Assembly (NCBI GenBank): GCA_910589375.1
Contig: CAJUTK010000001.1
Coordinates: 310,001-374,000 of the forward strand
Direction of reading: 5' to 3'
DNA length: 64,000 nt
DNA from: an uncultured Bacilli bacterium
GTDB lineage: Bacteria; Bacillota_I; Bacilli_A; RF39; UBA660
A model generated the notes under the pieces. The model was not told the origin of the DNA, did no database searches, and was given only the letters and a program-made list of their open reading frames with translations. Positions 8,429 to 15,703 of the stretch are shown here, piece by piece. The translations under genes and the position numbers were made by a program. Every line of letters starts with the position of its first letter. Position 1 is the first letter of the stretch.

Positions 8429-9379
8429 ATGTTAAATTTTGAAAAACCAACATATAAAATTACAGAATATGTTGAAAATAAAAATTATGGTAAATTTGAA
8501 TTAGAACCTTTAGAGAGAGGTTTTGGAACAACACTAGGAAATGCGCTTAGAAGAATTATGTTATCTAGCATGCCTGGTAGTGCGATTGTAGCTGTAAAAA
8601 TTGATGGAGTTATGCATGAATTCCAAACTATGGAAGGAATTGTAGAAGATGTTACAACTATCATTTTAAATTTAAAAAATGTTGTTGTAAAAAATAACTC
8701 TCAAGAAGTACAAATTATTAAATTATTCTCTGATAAAGAGGGTGTTGTAACAGCTGCTGATATCGAGACAAATAGCGATGTAGAAGTTATTTCTAAAGAT
8801 CAAGAAATTGCAACTATTGCAAAAGGTGGTAAACTTGATATGGAATTAATGATTGCTAATGGAAGAGGATATGTTCCATCTACTGAAAACAAATCATTCG
8901 TTGATAATGAGAAAAAAGGTTTTATTCCAATTGATGCGCTTTACTCACCTATTGAAAGAGTTAGTTATGAAACAGAGAGTGCACGTGTAGGACAAGATGC
9001 TAACTATGATAAATTAATCATGGAAGTATTTACAAATGGTTCTATTCGTCCTGAAGAGGCAATGGCACTTGCTGCTAAAATCATGATTGAACACTTAAAC
9101 ATTGTCACTAATTTAAGTGAAATAGCAGATATTACAGGAATCATGAATGCTAAACAAGAAGATAGTAAATTAAAGAAATTAGAAACATCAATCGATGATT
9201 TAGATTTCTCTGTAAGAGCTTATAACTGTTTAAAAAGAGCTGGTGTTAATACACTAGGAGATTTAACTTCTAAATCAGAATTAGAAATGATGAAGATTCG
9301 TAATCTAGGTAAGAAGTCTTTAAAAGAAGTAATCGATAAGATTAAAGAAATGGGACTTAAATTCCGTGAAGACGATTAG
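8429..9379 (+). CDS. rpoA: RNA polymerase alpha subunit
   Basis: This 316-residue protein has the N-terminal dimerisation domain (LEPLERGFGTTLGNALRRIM) and the C-terminal HhH domain (LKRAGVNTLGDLTSK and IRNLGKKSLKEVIDKI). It nucleates core RNA polymerase assembly and contacts UP elements and activators. A longer frame begins at 8378 inside rpsK. The ATG at 8429 follows AAAGGAGTGG and gives the normal N terminus. Confidence 0.97.
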   Translation: MLNFEKPTYKITEYVENKNYGKFELEPLERGFGTTLGNALRRIMLSSMPGSAIVAVKIDGVMHEFQTMEGIVEDVTTIILNLKNVVVKNNSQEVQIIKLFSDKEGVVTAADIETNSDVEVISKDQEIATIAKGGKLDMELMIANGRGYVPSTENKSFVDNEKKGFIPIDALYSPIERVSYETESARVGQDANYDKLIMEVFTNGSIRPEEAMALAAKIMIEHLNIVTNLSEIADITGIMNAKQEDSKLKKLETSIDDLDFSVRAYNCLKRAGVNTLGDLTSKSELEMMKIRNLGKKSLKEVIDKIKEMGLKFREDD

Positions 9380-9395
9380 TAGTTAGGAGGATATT

Positions 9396-9752
9396 ATGGC
9401 TTATAGAAAATTAGGACGTACAAATAAACATAGAAGAAGTATGCTTGCTAACCTAACTAGAGATGTTATCATGAAAGAAAGAATCGAAACAACAGAAACA
9501 AGAGCTAAAGAAGTTCGTAAATTTGTTGATAAGATGATTACTTATGGTAAAGATGGTTCTTTAGTAGCAAGAAGAAAAGCATTAGCTTTCTTACATAATG
9601 ATACAGAAGCTGTTAAGAAAGTATTTGATGATTTAGCGCCACGTTATGCTAAACGTAATGGTGGTTATACAAGAATCTTAAAATTAACTGAACGTCGTGG
9701 AGATGACGCTTTAGAAGTAATTTTAGAATTAGTAGAAGGAGATGCAAAATAA
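9396..9752 (+). CDS. rplQ: 50S ribosomal protein L17
   Basis: This 118-residue protein begins MAYRKLGRTNKHRRSMLANL and has TETRAKEVRKFVDKMIT and APRYAKRNGGYTRILKL, all L17. It lies near the exit tunnel. It is the last gene of the superoperon, and a terminator hairpin overlaps its stop codon. Confidence 0.97.
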   Translation: MAYRKLGRTNKHRRSMLANLTRDVIMKERIETTETRAKEVRKFVDKMITYGKDGSLVARRKALAFLHNDTEAVKKVFDDLAPRYAKRNGGYTRILKLTERRGDDALEVILELVEGDAK

Positions 9753-9765
9753 GCATCTTTTTTTA
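9740..9765 (+). terminator. Terminator of the ribosomal protein operon
   Basis: A 6-bp stem (AGATGC / GCATCT) with a 7-base loop is followed by eight T. The left arm lies in the last codons of rplQ. Confidence 0.8.
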
Positions 9766-9795
9766 TTGTTTATTTTTTCCAATATATGGTATAAT
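9766..9795 (+). promoter_or_regulatory. Promoter of the acetyltransferase gene
   Basis: TTGTTT at 9766-9771 and TATAAT at 9790-9795 are 18 bp apart. They sit directly after the rplQ terminator and upstream of the ORF at 9822. Confidence 0.65.
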
Positions 9796-9821
9796 TGGAT
9801 ATGTAACTAGGAGGGATATCT

Positions 9822-10415
9822 ATGCGACAGTTATTAGATCCAAATACAACCTATATAGATGATAGTGTTGTGCTAGGTGAAAATTGTATAATATATCCTA
9901 ATGTAATGATAAAGGGAAATACAATTATTGGGGATAATACGGTCATTTTTATGGGATCTTATATAGAAGATTCTATTATAGGTAAAGATAATATTATTTA
10001 TACTTCTTATGTTATAAAAAGTGTAATTGGAGATGGTAATACTATTGGACCTTATGCACATATTCGTGCAGGAAATAATATTGCTAATCAAAATAAAATA
10101 GGTTCTTTTGTAGAACTTAAAAATAACGAGATAAAAAATAACGTTAAAATACCTCATTTAAGCTATGTTGGTGATGCTTCTATAGAAAATCATGTAAATA
10201 TAGGCGCTGGTGTAAAAGTCGCGAATTATGACGGAAAAAAGAAGTATAGGACACTTATTCGAGAAAGTGTTTTTGTGGGGTGTAATTCCGTTTTAGTTGC
10301 TCCAGTAACATTAGATAGTGAAAGTTATGTAGCAGCTGGATCCGTTATAACAGAAAACGTACCAGAACATTCATTAGCAATCGCAAGACAGAGGCAAATT
10401 AATAAGGATTTATGA
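9822..10415 (+). CDS. Stand-alone GlmU-type left-handed beta-helix acetyltransferase
   Basis: This 197-residue protein is built of hexapeptide repeats (for example VVLGENCIIYPNVMIKGNT). Its second half closely follows the acetyltransferase half of GlmU: GPYAHIRAGN, KIGSFVELKN, KIPHLSYVGDA with the catalytic-type His, NIGAGVKVANYDGKKK, VAPVTLD and AAGSVITENVP. GlmU makes UDP-GlcNAc, but here the N-terminal uridylyltransferase domain is missing. It may acetylate glucosamine-1-phosphate, with another protein doing the uridyl transfer, or act on another sugar. The gene has its own promoter and a 3' hairpin terminator. Confidence 0.8.
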   Translation: MRQLLDPNTTYIDDSVVLGENCIIYPNVMIKGNTIIGDNTVIFMGSYIEDSIIGKDNIIYTSYVIKSVIGDGNTIGPYAHIRAGNNIANQNKIGSFVELKNNEIKNNVKIPHLSYVGDASIENHVNIGAGVKVANYDGKKKYRTLIRESVFVGCNSVLVAPVTLDSESYVAAGSVITENVPEHSLAIARQRQINKDL

Positions 10416-10426
10416 TTTGCCTTTTT
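10392..10426 (+). terminator. Terminator after the acetyltransferase gene
   Basis: AGGCAAAT at 10392-10399 pairs with ATTTGCCT at 10415-10422, with a 15-base loop and a TTTTA tail. The stem includes the last codons of the gene. No clear -10 box lies between it and agrA, so agrA may depend on read-through. Confidence 0.6.
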
Positions 10427-10448
10427 ATTTGAGTTAGGAGAGACAATT

Positions 10449-11150
10449 ATGATAGAAATAATAGTTTGTGATGATGACAAAAATTGTAGAAATGCAGTAG
10501 CTAGTGTAGTAAAAGAATTCTTTAGTGAAAATAACATTCCTAATAAGATAACAAAATATTCAGACTATAATGACAAATTTATAGAAGACATCTGTCCAAG
10601 TGGTAAGAAAATCTATATTTTAGATATTGAAACACCTAGTCGTTCAGGAATAGATGTTGCTAGAATTATTAGAAAAAGAGATGTAGAAAGTATCATTATC
10701 TTTGTAACTGGTTATGAGGAATTTAGTAAATTAGTTTTAAAGAAAAATATTATGTGTCTTTCATTTATTAATAAATTTGATGATTTAACAGGTAACTTAA
10801 GAGAATCTTTAAAAGAAGCACTTCATTTCTTTGAAACGAACAAAGTATTAAGAATAACAGATAATGGAATTACTTATAATATACGTTTAAATTCTATTTT
10901 GTATTTTACTAGAGATAGTTTAGATAGAAGAACAATTATAAAATGTGATAAAACAGAATATAAACTAAAAATGACTTTATTGGAAGTAAAAGAAATATTA
11001 GGAGATAAGTTTATTCAAACGCATAGAAGTTGTTATGTCAATGAGCAAAGAATAGATACTATTGATCATAAGAATAAAATTATTACTTTTGATAACGGAG
11101 TTACAACTGATTTATTATCAGATACTTATAGGAAGGAGTTGATGAAATGA
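10449..11150 (+). CDS. agrA: AgrA-like response regulator (REC-LytTR)
   Basis: This 233-residue protein has an N-terminal receiver domain: acidic pocket CDDD at residues 7-10, phospho-acceptor Asp59 in YILDIE, and T in FVTGY. A C-terminal LytTR DNA-binding domain follows from ~residue 130 (ITYNIRLNSILYFTRD, FIQTHRSCYVNEQRI). LytTR proteins bind pairs of 9-bp direct repeats 12 bp apart, and such an array lies upstream of agrB at 13260-13335. The gene overlaps agrC by 4 bases. Together with agrC, agrD and agrB it forms a quorum-sensing circuit. Confidence 0.88.
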   Translation: MIEIIVCDDDKNCRNAVASVVKEFFSENNIPNKITKYSDYNDKFIEDICPSGKKIYILDIETPSRSGIDVARIIRKRDVESIIIFVTGYEEFSKLVLKKNIMCLSFINKFDDLTGNLRESLKEALHFFETNKVLRITDNGITYNIRLNSILYFTRDSLDRRTIIKCDKTEYKLKMTLLEVKEILGDKFIQTHRSCYVNEQRIDTIDHKNKIITFDNGVTTDLLSDTYRKELMK

Positions 11151-12442
11151 AGTATGCTTTATCATTTTTAGTAATTCATTTTTTCTTTACTATATCGATG
11201 GGATTATTAGCTAATGAAAAAATAAATTTTAAAAGTAAAAGATTTTATATTTCATTTTTAATTACTTATGTTTTACTAATCTTAAATTGTGAATTTTCAC
11301 TTCCATTTTTAAGAATTATCATAAACCCTTTTATTTATATGTTGCTTTCTAAACTTTTGTTTAAAATGAATATAAAAGAATCTGTTTTACTAGGAATATT
11401 AATTATAATTGTGGGAATTATCTCAGAATTAATTTATAATATTATAGCCTTTTCTATGTTAAGTCATGCTATAGTTGTAATGCAAGAGCCTTTATTAGTT
11501 TTGATAAACAATTTTTTTATTGGTATAATATTAATTGTTATTTGTAGTATTAAACAGATGAGAAAAACATATGATTTTTTATTGCAAATTACAAATAAAA
11601 TTAATGAAAAACAGATTGTTTTCATATCTTTGTTGATTGTTATTTTATGCAATTGCCTTTGGTGGTTTTCTTATTTTATTTTTAATAATGTAGTAAAATA
11701 TACTAATTTAATCATTACTAGCTCAATTTTAAATCTTGCTAGTGTTTTATTAGTTTTATTTTATTTAAAAGTAAACAATAAATATTTATCAATGAGTGAA
11801 AAATATAATTATTCTTTACAAAGCATTCGTGAGTTTGAACTAATGATCGAGAACTATAAAATTAATACTCACGAAAATAAAAATCAATTTCGGACAATTA
11901 GAAACATGAGTAAGAACAAAAAGATAAATTCTTATATAGATGCTTTATTAGATGAGTCTATTACTGATGATGAAAAAGTCTTAATGGATATTCAAAGAAT
12001 TCCTGCTGGTGGGTTGAGAGGAATTATTTACTCTAAACTTTTATTAATGCATCAAAAGAATATTTCGACAGAATTAGTTATTGATAAAAAGATAACTTCG
12101 GCAAAAGTAAATAATATAGATGATTATACTTTGACTGCTATTTGTAGAATATTAGGAGTGTTATTAGATAACGCAATTGAGGGAGTAAATAATTTAGAAA
12201 ACAAATATATTATGGTGGAACTTTACGAGGAAGATAAAGAATTGGTAATTTCTATTACAAATAATTATGAGGGATATGTAGATGTAGGAAGTATTAATCA
12301 GCCAGGTATTTCCAGTAAAGGAAAGGAACATGGATATGGGTTGACTTTGGTCCAACGATTAGTAAAGAAAAATAAAAAAATCCAACATAGAAGTGAATTT
12401 TTTGAAGATAATTTTATGCAAAAGATAAAAATAAAAGTGTAG
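11147..12442 (+). CDS. agrC: AgrC-like sensor histidine kinase
   Basis: This 431-residue protein has an N-terminal half with about six membrane segments (residues ~1-215), the peptide-sensing part of AgrC-type kinases. A HPK10-type H-box follows (NTHENKNQFRTI, His242), then a GHKL ATPase domain with N-box VLLDNAIEGV and G-box KEHGYGLTLV. It should sense the cyclic peptide made from AgrD and phosphorylate the regulator encoded just upstream. Its stop lies inside a hairpin shared with the convergent agrD gene. The ligand is unknown. Confidence 0.88.
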   Translation: MKYALSFLVIHFFFTISMGLLANEKINFKSKRFYISFLITYVLLILNCEFSLPFLRIIINPFIYMLLSKLLFKMNIKESVLLGILIIIVGIISELIYNIIAFSMLSHAIVVMQEPLLVLINNFFIGIILIVICSIKQMRKTYDFLLQITNKINEKQIVFISLLIVILCNCLWWFSYFIFNNVVKYTNLIITSSILNLASVLLVLFYLKVNNKYLSMSEKYNYSLQSIREFELMIENYKINTHENKNQFRTIRNMSKNKKINSYIDALLDESITDDEKVLMDIQRIPAGGLRGIIYSKLLLMHQKNISTELVIDKKITSAKVNNIDDYTLTAICRILGVLLDNAIEGVNNLENKYIMVELYEEDKELVISITNNYEGYVDVGSINQPGISSKGKEHGYGLTLVQRLVKKNKKIQHRSEFFEDNFMQKIKIKV

Positions 12443-12457
12443 CTATTCTACACTTTT
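12433..12457. terminator. Bidirectional terminator between agrC and agrD
   Basis: A perfect 10-bp stem (AAAAGTGTAG / CTACACTTTT) with a 5-base loop is A-rich on one side and T-rich on the other, so it can stop transcription from both directions. It spans the agrC stop and touches the agrD stop. Confidence 0.8.
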
Positions 12458-12581
12458 ATTTAATTAATGATTTTGGACATTCTGGTTCATCAGTAAAGAG
12501 GAAAAGTATACATCCAATTTCACAGGTACTTGCAATAAACGCTCCAATTTCAGCAATAATACTGGCTAAGAAACTCAACAT
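12456..12581 (-). CDS. agrD: AgrD-like autoinducer peptide precursor
   Basis: This small gene lies immediately after agrB on the minus strand and overlaps its stop codon by 7 bases. It encodes 41 residues in the AgrD layout: an amphipathic N-terminal helix (MLSFLASIIAEIGAFIAST), a Cys-containing core (C20-EIG-C24-ILFLF) and an acidic tail DEPECPKSLIK, which resembles the conserved DE.E.PK.L tail cut off by AgrB. The thiolactone ring would form from Cys24, or from Cys20, to a residue near position 29-30. The extra Cys in the tail is unusual. No other function fits this position and pattern. Confidence 0.85.
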   Translation of the reverse strand: MLSFLASIIAEIGAFIASTCEIGCILFLFTDEPECPKSLIK

Positions 12582-13198
12582 ATTGCTACTCCTTTCTCAT
12601 CTTTAAGATAATTTAAATAATTGTTATAAGGGAGCTTAAATATGCGATATGTTATAGGAGAAATCATAAAGTCTGCTAGTAAAATGCTCATTAGAAAACA
12701 ATTTGATAAAAAATTGTTTGTTATAGAAATAGAGATTATTACATATATAATTGCAGTTAATGTTGCAAGTAATTTATGACGTAATCTTTTTTGTTTACTT
12801 ATAATTGGTCTCTTCTTCGTATCTGCAGGACTGTTTTTGAAAATGAGAATCGTTGCCATTACTCCCAAAATATATTTCGCTAGAAACGGTATCGTTACAT
12901 ACATTGCTATCATCGGGATTCCCAGAAATGCTACAGAAGATGTGATTAGACAAACCCAACTCTTCGTTGCATGTATACCATACGCATTGTTTCTCAGGAT
13001 GGCAAATATTATTAGGAAACATGCACATTCTCTTTGAATTTTTAGCAAAAACGCTGCAGCTATTATTATGATCAGTTTTGTTATTGATAAGTATACACCT
13101 GCCAGTCCATATTCTATTTGCTCTAGTTGTACTTCAGATAGTTGTGGTTTTTCTTTTCTTATAAGTTTCATACAACTGCCTATAAGAATATCTTTCAT
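12575..13198 (-). CDS. agrB: AgrB-like peptide-processing membrane endopeptidase
   Basis: This 207-residue integral membrane protein has about five to six hydrophobic segments. The catalytic pair of the AgrB cysteine protease is visible in YGIHATKSWVC: His76 and Cys83, seven residues apart as in S. aureus AgrB. It cuts the C-terminal tail of AgrD and closes the thiolactone. A start at 13234 is possible, but the ATG at 13198 follows AAGGAG by 8 bases. The promoter and LytTR array lie upstream at 13225-13335, so it is probably under AgrA feedback. Confidence 0.9.
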   Translation of the reverse strand: MKDILIGSCMKLIRKEKPQLSEVQLEQIEYGLAGVYLSITKLIIIIAAAFLLKIQRECACFLIIFAILRNNAYGIHATKSWVCLITSSVAFLGIPMIAMYVTIPFLAKYILGVMATILIFKNSPADTKKRPIISKQKRLRHKLLATLTAIIYVIISISITNNFLSNCFLMSILLADFMISPITYRIFKLPYNNYLNYLKDEKGVAIC

Positions 13199-13224
13199 AC
13201 TACCTACTCCTTTATACGTTTGAA

Positions 13225-13253
13225 ATTGTAGCATGAATAATTTTGTTTTAAAA
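13225..13253 (-). promoter_or_regulatory. agrBD promoter
   Basis: On the minus strand an extended -10 (TGCTACAAT, + coordinates 13225-13233) is preceded by a weak -35 (TTTTAA, 13248-13253) at 17 bp. The weak -35 next to LytTR half-sites fits an activator-dependent promoter. Confidence 0.6.
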
Positions 13254-13259
13254 TAGAAA

Positions 13260-13335
13260 ATGTTCCAAATATTTAAAATCGTGCTCCAAAAAATAAAAAA
13301 TGGATTTCGAGCACGATTTTTGGCATTTCACGCAC
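13260..13335. promoter_or_regulatory. Mirror-symmetric array of four LytTR-type half-sites
   Basis: On the plus strand ATGTTCCAAAT (13260-13270) and GTGCTCCAAAA (13281-13291) are direct repeats with a 21-bp period. On the minus strand GTGCTCGAAAT (13304-13314) and GTGCGTGAAAT (13325-13335) repeat with the same 21-bp period. The two pairs mirror each other around 13297.5, and the inner pair forms a 12-bp inverted repeat (13275-13286 and 13309-13320). LytTR regulators such as AgrA bind 9-bp direct repeats 12 bp apart, i.e. a 21-bp period. The array should bind the AgrA-like protein and control transcription both ways. Confidence 0.75.
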
Positions 13336-13361
13336 AACCTATTTTCTTGAAAAATAATTTA

Positions 13362-13370
13362 TGATACGAT
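13362..13370 (+). promoter_or_regulatory. Divergent -10 box mirroring the agrBD promoter
   Basis: TGATACGAT is an extended -10 whose hexamer (13365-13370) sits at the exact mirror position of the agrB hexamer (13225-13230) about the centre of the LytTR array. No good -35 is present, again suggesting activation. Transcription would run towards csp. Confidence 0.5.
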
Positions 13371-13412
13371 AGTTCTGTTCTGCTAAAAATGTCGAAACTT
13401 GTATTTTGATTT

Positions 13413-13444
13413 TTGCATTTTCAGCGGATGGTGTATGTTATAAT
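13413..13444 (+). promoter_or_regulatory. Likely basal promoter of csp
   Basis: An extended -10 TGTTATAAT (13436-13444) has a weak TTGCAT about 20 bp upstream. It lies 35 bases before the csp start. Confidence 0.5.
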
Positions 13445-13478
13445 CTATTTGTAAGCAAAAAAGAAGGGAGATGTTAGT

Positions 13479-13694
13479 GTGATTACAGGTAAGGTTAAAT
13501 GGTTCAATAACGAAAAAGGTTATGGATTTATTGAATACAAAGATATGGAAGATATTTTTGTACATTATTCAGCAATTTTATCCGAAGGGTATAAAACATT
13601 AGTTGAAGGTCAATATGTTACTTTTGAATTAGTAAGAACTGATAAAGGTTTACAAGCTAAAAATGTAGTAGAAAATAAAACTGCGGTAGTATAG
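13479..13694 (+). CDS. Cold-shock protein (CspA/CspB family)
   Basis: This 71-residue OB-fold protein starts at a GTG (ITGKVKWFNNEKGYGFIEY). It has RNP1 (KGYGFIEY) and RNP2 (DIFVHYSAI), which bind single-stranded RNA and DNA. Cold-shock proteins act as RNA chaperones. GGGAG precedes the start by 7 bases. Two candidate promoters lie upstream, one at a mirror position to the agrB promoter, so the gene may be part of the agr regulon. Confidence 0.93.
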   Translation: MITGKVKWFNNEKGYGFIEYKDMEDIFVHYSAILSEGYKTLVEGQYVTFELVRTDKGLQAKNVVENKTAVV

Positions 13695-13706
13695 TAGTTT
13701 TTTTTA
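13677..13706 (+). terminator. Terminator of csp
   Basis: AAAACTGC (13677-13684) pairs with GTAGTTTT (13694-13701), with one G-T pair and a 9-base loop, and runs into a T tract. It overlaps the 3' end of csp. Confidence 0.6.
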
Positions 13707-13729
13707 TTATCTAAATATCATTATAATGG

Positions 13730-13735
13730 TATAAT
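13730..13735 (+). promoter_or_regulatory. -10 box of the muramidase gene
   Basis: TATAAT lies 25 bases before the ATG at 13760. The -35 region is weak. Confidence 0.5.
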
Positions 13736-13759
13736 GTTGTTAGAAATGGGGTGGTTTCT

Positions 13760-14989
13760 ATGAAAAAAAGAATTGTTATTATAGTAGTAATCATTATCAT
13801 TTTAATAACGACTATCTTTGCAGGATACTTTATGAAAAAGAAGTTAGATAAGAAACGTGAGGAAAAGCTTATTAGAAAAGCTGAAATTGTTTTGTCAGAA
13901 GATTTAACCGTTCCTTTTTTAGAAGAGAGAAAAGTTTCTAATTTTATTGTTAGTATGAATGGTAAGATTGTAGATGATTACAAAATTGATACTACTTCTT
14001 TAGGAAAGAAAGAGATTAAGTTTGATTTTATAACGGATGAAGGTATTAAGGCTTCTTATCAATATGAAATTGAGGTAAAAGATGTAATACCCCCTACCGT
14101 TTTATTAGGAGGATCTTATAGAGTAAAAAAGGGTTCTTCTTCTAAATTTATAGATAATATTTTATGTGGAGATGATTATGATAGTAATCCAAAATGTGAA
14201 ATAGTAGGGGATTATGATTTAAATAAAGAAGGTTCTTATCCAGTTGTTTTTAAGGCAACTGATAGTAGTGGTAATGTAACTGAAAAGAATTTTAAATTAG
14301 TAGTATATGTTCCAAAACAAGGTGGAGGAAGTAACCCTCCAAAGCCAAAGACTTATTTTTCAGATATTGTAAAAGAACATAAAAACGATAAAACTAGGAT
14401 TGGTATAGATATTTCTAAATGGCAAGGGGATGTTGATTTTGACGCTTTAAAAAAGGCGGGCGTAGAATTTGTTATTATACGTGTTGGAACAACGAATGGC
14501 AGAGATGGAGATTATATATTAGATCCTAAATTTATTCAAAATATAGAAGGAGCAAATAGAGTAGGAATAGATGTTGGTCTATATTTTTATTCTTATGCTC
14601 ATTCTAAGGAAAGTGCACTTAGAGATGCTGAATGGGTATTAGAACAAATCAAAGATTATAAGGTAGATTTTCCGATAGCATTCGATTGGGAATCTTGGAC
14701 CACTTTTAATAGTTTTTCTATTAGTTTTTATGAATTAACAAGTGCTTCTACTACGTTTTTAAATCGACTAGAAGAAAGTGGATATGAGGGGCTTTTATAT
14801 AGTAGTAAATATTATTTGGAAAATATTTGGCTACCTCAAGATTATGATGTTTGGTTAGCGCATTATACTTCTAAAACAGATTATAAAGGGAAGTATCGCA
14901 TGTGGCAATTATGTAGTAATGGCAAGGTAGATGGCATTAAAGGTAACGTTGATATTGATGTTTGGTATTTAGAAGAAAAAAATAGTTAA
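13760..14989 (+). CDS. Membrane-anchored GH25 muramidase with Ig-like domains
   Basis: This 409-residue protein has an N-terminal membrane anchor (residues ~4-25), two Ig-like segments (the second with DSSGNVTEKNFKLVVYV, the DUF5011 type), a short Gly/Pro linker, and a C-terminal GH25 lysozyme domain from ~residue 212. GH25 motifs are visible: GIDISKWQGDVDF, IIRVGTT, the catalytic D-x-E in IAFDWESW, and NVDIDVWY near the end. It should cut the MurNAc-GlcNAc bond of peptidoglycan on the outer membrane face. A GTG at 13751 is in frame, but the ATG at 13760 follows GGGGTGG. Confidence 0.9.
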   Translation: MKKRIVIIVVIIIILITTIFAGYFMKKKLDKKREEKLIRKAEIVLSEDLTVPFLEERKVSNFIVSMNGKIVDDYKIDTTSLGKKEIKFDFITDEGIKASYQYEIEVKDVIPPTVLLGGSYRVKKGSSSKFIDNILCGDDYDSNPKCEIVGDYDLNKEGSYPVVFKATDSSGNVTEKNFKLVVYVPKQGGGSNPPKPKTYFSDIVKEHKNDKTRIGIDISKWQGDVDFDALKKAGVEFVIIRVGTTNGRDGDYILDPKFIQNIEGANRVGIDVGLYFYSYAHSKESALRDAEWVLEQIKDYKVDFPIAFDWESWTTFNSFSISFYELTSASTTFLNRLEESGYEGLLYSSKYYLENIWLPQDYDVWLAHYTSKTDYKGKYRMWQLCSNGKVDGIKGNVDIDVWYLEEKNS

Positions 14990-15009
14990 GAATTATTCTT
15001 AATTATTTT
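14986..15009 (+). terminator. Terminator of the muramidase gene
   Basis: TTAAGAA and TTCTTAA form a 7-bp stem with a 3-base loop directly at the stop codon, followed by TTATTTTT. Confidence 0.55.
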
Positions 15010-15013
15010 TAAT

Positions 15014-15041
15014 TTGTAAATGACCTTTTTTATGATATAAT
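15014..15041 (+). promoter_or_regulatory. hpf promoter
   Basis: TTGTAA (15014-15019) and TATAAT (15036-15041) are 16 bp apart, 21 bases before the hpf start. Confidence 0.65.
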
Positions 15042-15062
15042 ATAGTCAGAAAGGATGATATT

Positions 15063-15593
15063 ATGAAATTTAATATTCATGGAAAGAAAGTTGAAGTTAC
15101 AGAGCCAATCAAAAAATATATTGAGGAAAAGATTGGTAGATTAGACAAGTATTTCGAAAATCCAAGTGACGTTACAGCTACTGTGGTGGTAAGAATAAGG
15201 GGTATAGAACAAATCGTAGAGGTTACTATTCCTATCCAAAAAATGATATTGCGTGCGGAAGAAAGCCATAGTGATTTATATGCTGCTATTGATATTGTTT
15301 CTGATAAAGTTGAAAGACAAATTAGAAAGAATAAAACACGTATGAATAAACGTTCTTCAAAAGGAGAAGACTTAGGTTTTGATTTATCTTTTGAGGAAAC
15401 TAAAGAGGAAGAAGAATCAAGTGTTGTAAAGAGAAAAGTAATTGAAATGAAACCTATGAGTGAAGAGGAAGCAATTCTTCAAATGGAACTTTTAGGTCAT
15501 GAATTCTTTGTATTTAGAAATGTAGAAACCGGAGAAATTGATATTCTTTATATGAGAAAAGATGGTAATTACGGAATTATTGAAACAAAATAG
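15063..15593 (+). CDS. hpf: Long-form ribosome hibernation promoting factor
   Basis: This 176-residue protein begins MKFNIHGKKVEVTEPIKKYI. The N-terminal S30Ae domain (to ~100) blocks the mRNA channel and binds the 30S subunit. The C-terminal domain (EMKPMSEEEAILQMELLGHE, then VFRNVETGEIDILYMRKDG; each 20 residues or fewer) dimerises to form 100S ribosomes, as in the long HPF of Firmicutes. It has its own promoter and terminator. Confidence 0.95.
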   Translation: MKFNIHGKKVEVTEPIKKYIEEKIGRLDKYFENPSDVTATVVVRIRGIEQIVEVTIPIQKMILRAEESHSDLYAAIDIVSDKVERQIRKNKTRMNKRSSKGEDLGFDLSFEETKEEEESSVVKRKVIEMKPMSEEEAILQMELLGHEFFVFRNVETGEIDILYMRKDGNYGIIETK

Positions 15594-15610
15594 GCTTAAT
15601 GCCTATTTTT
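15587..15610 (+). terminator. Terminator of hpf
   Basis: AAAATAGGC and GCCTATTTT form a 9-bp stem with a TTAAT loop and a T tail at the hpf stop. Confidence 0.85.
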
Positions 15611-15703
15611 AATTGTGAAAAATTACTAAAAATTAGGGGATACGCTATGATTTCTAAAGAATTTTTGATAAAATAGATGTGTATACAAAAAGGAGAATGG
15701 GAC

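Noticed and set aside
10416..10448. LytTR binding sites upstream of agrA
   Set aside because: No 9-bp repeats with 21-bp period could be found in this gap.
12795..13037. Extra open frames on both strands inside agrB
   Set aside because: They are alternative frames of a clearly coding gene and have no own start signals.
13347..13370. Classical promoter with TTGAAA as -35 and TACGAT as -10
   Set aside because: The spacing is only 12 bp, too short; the -10 was kept as an activator-dependent candidate.
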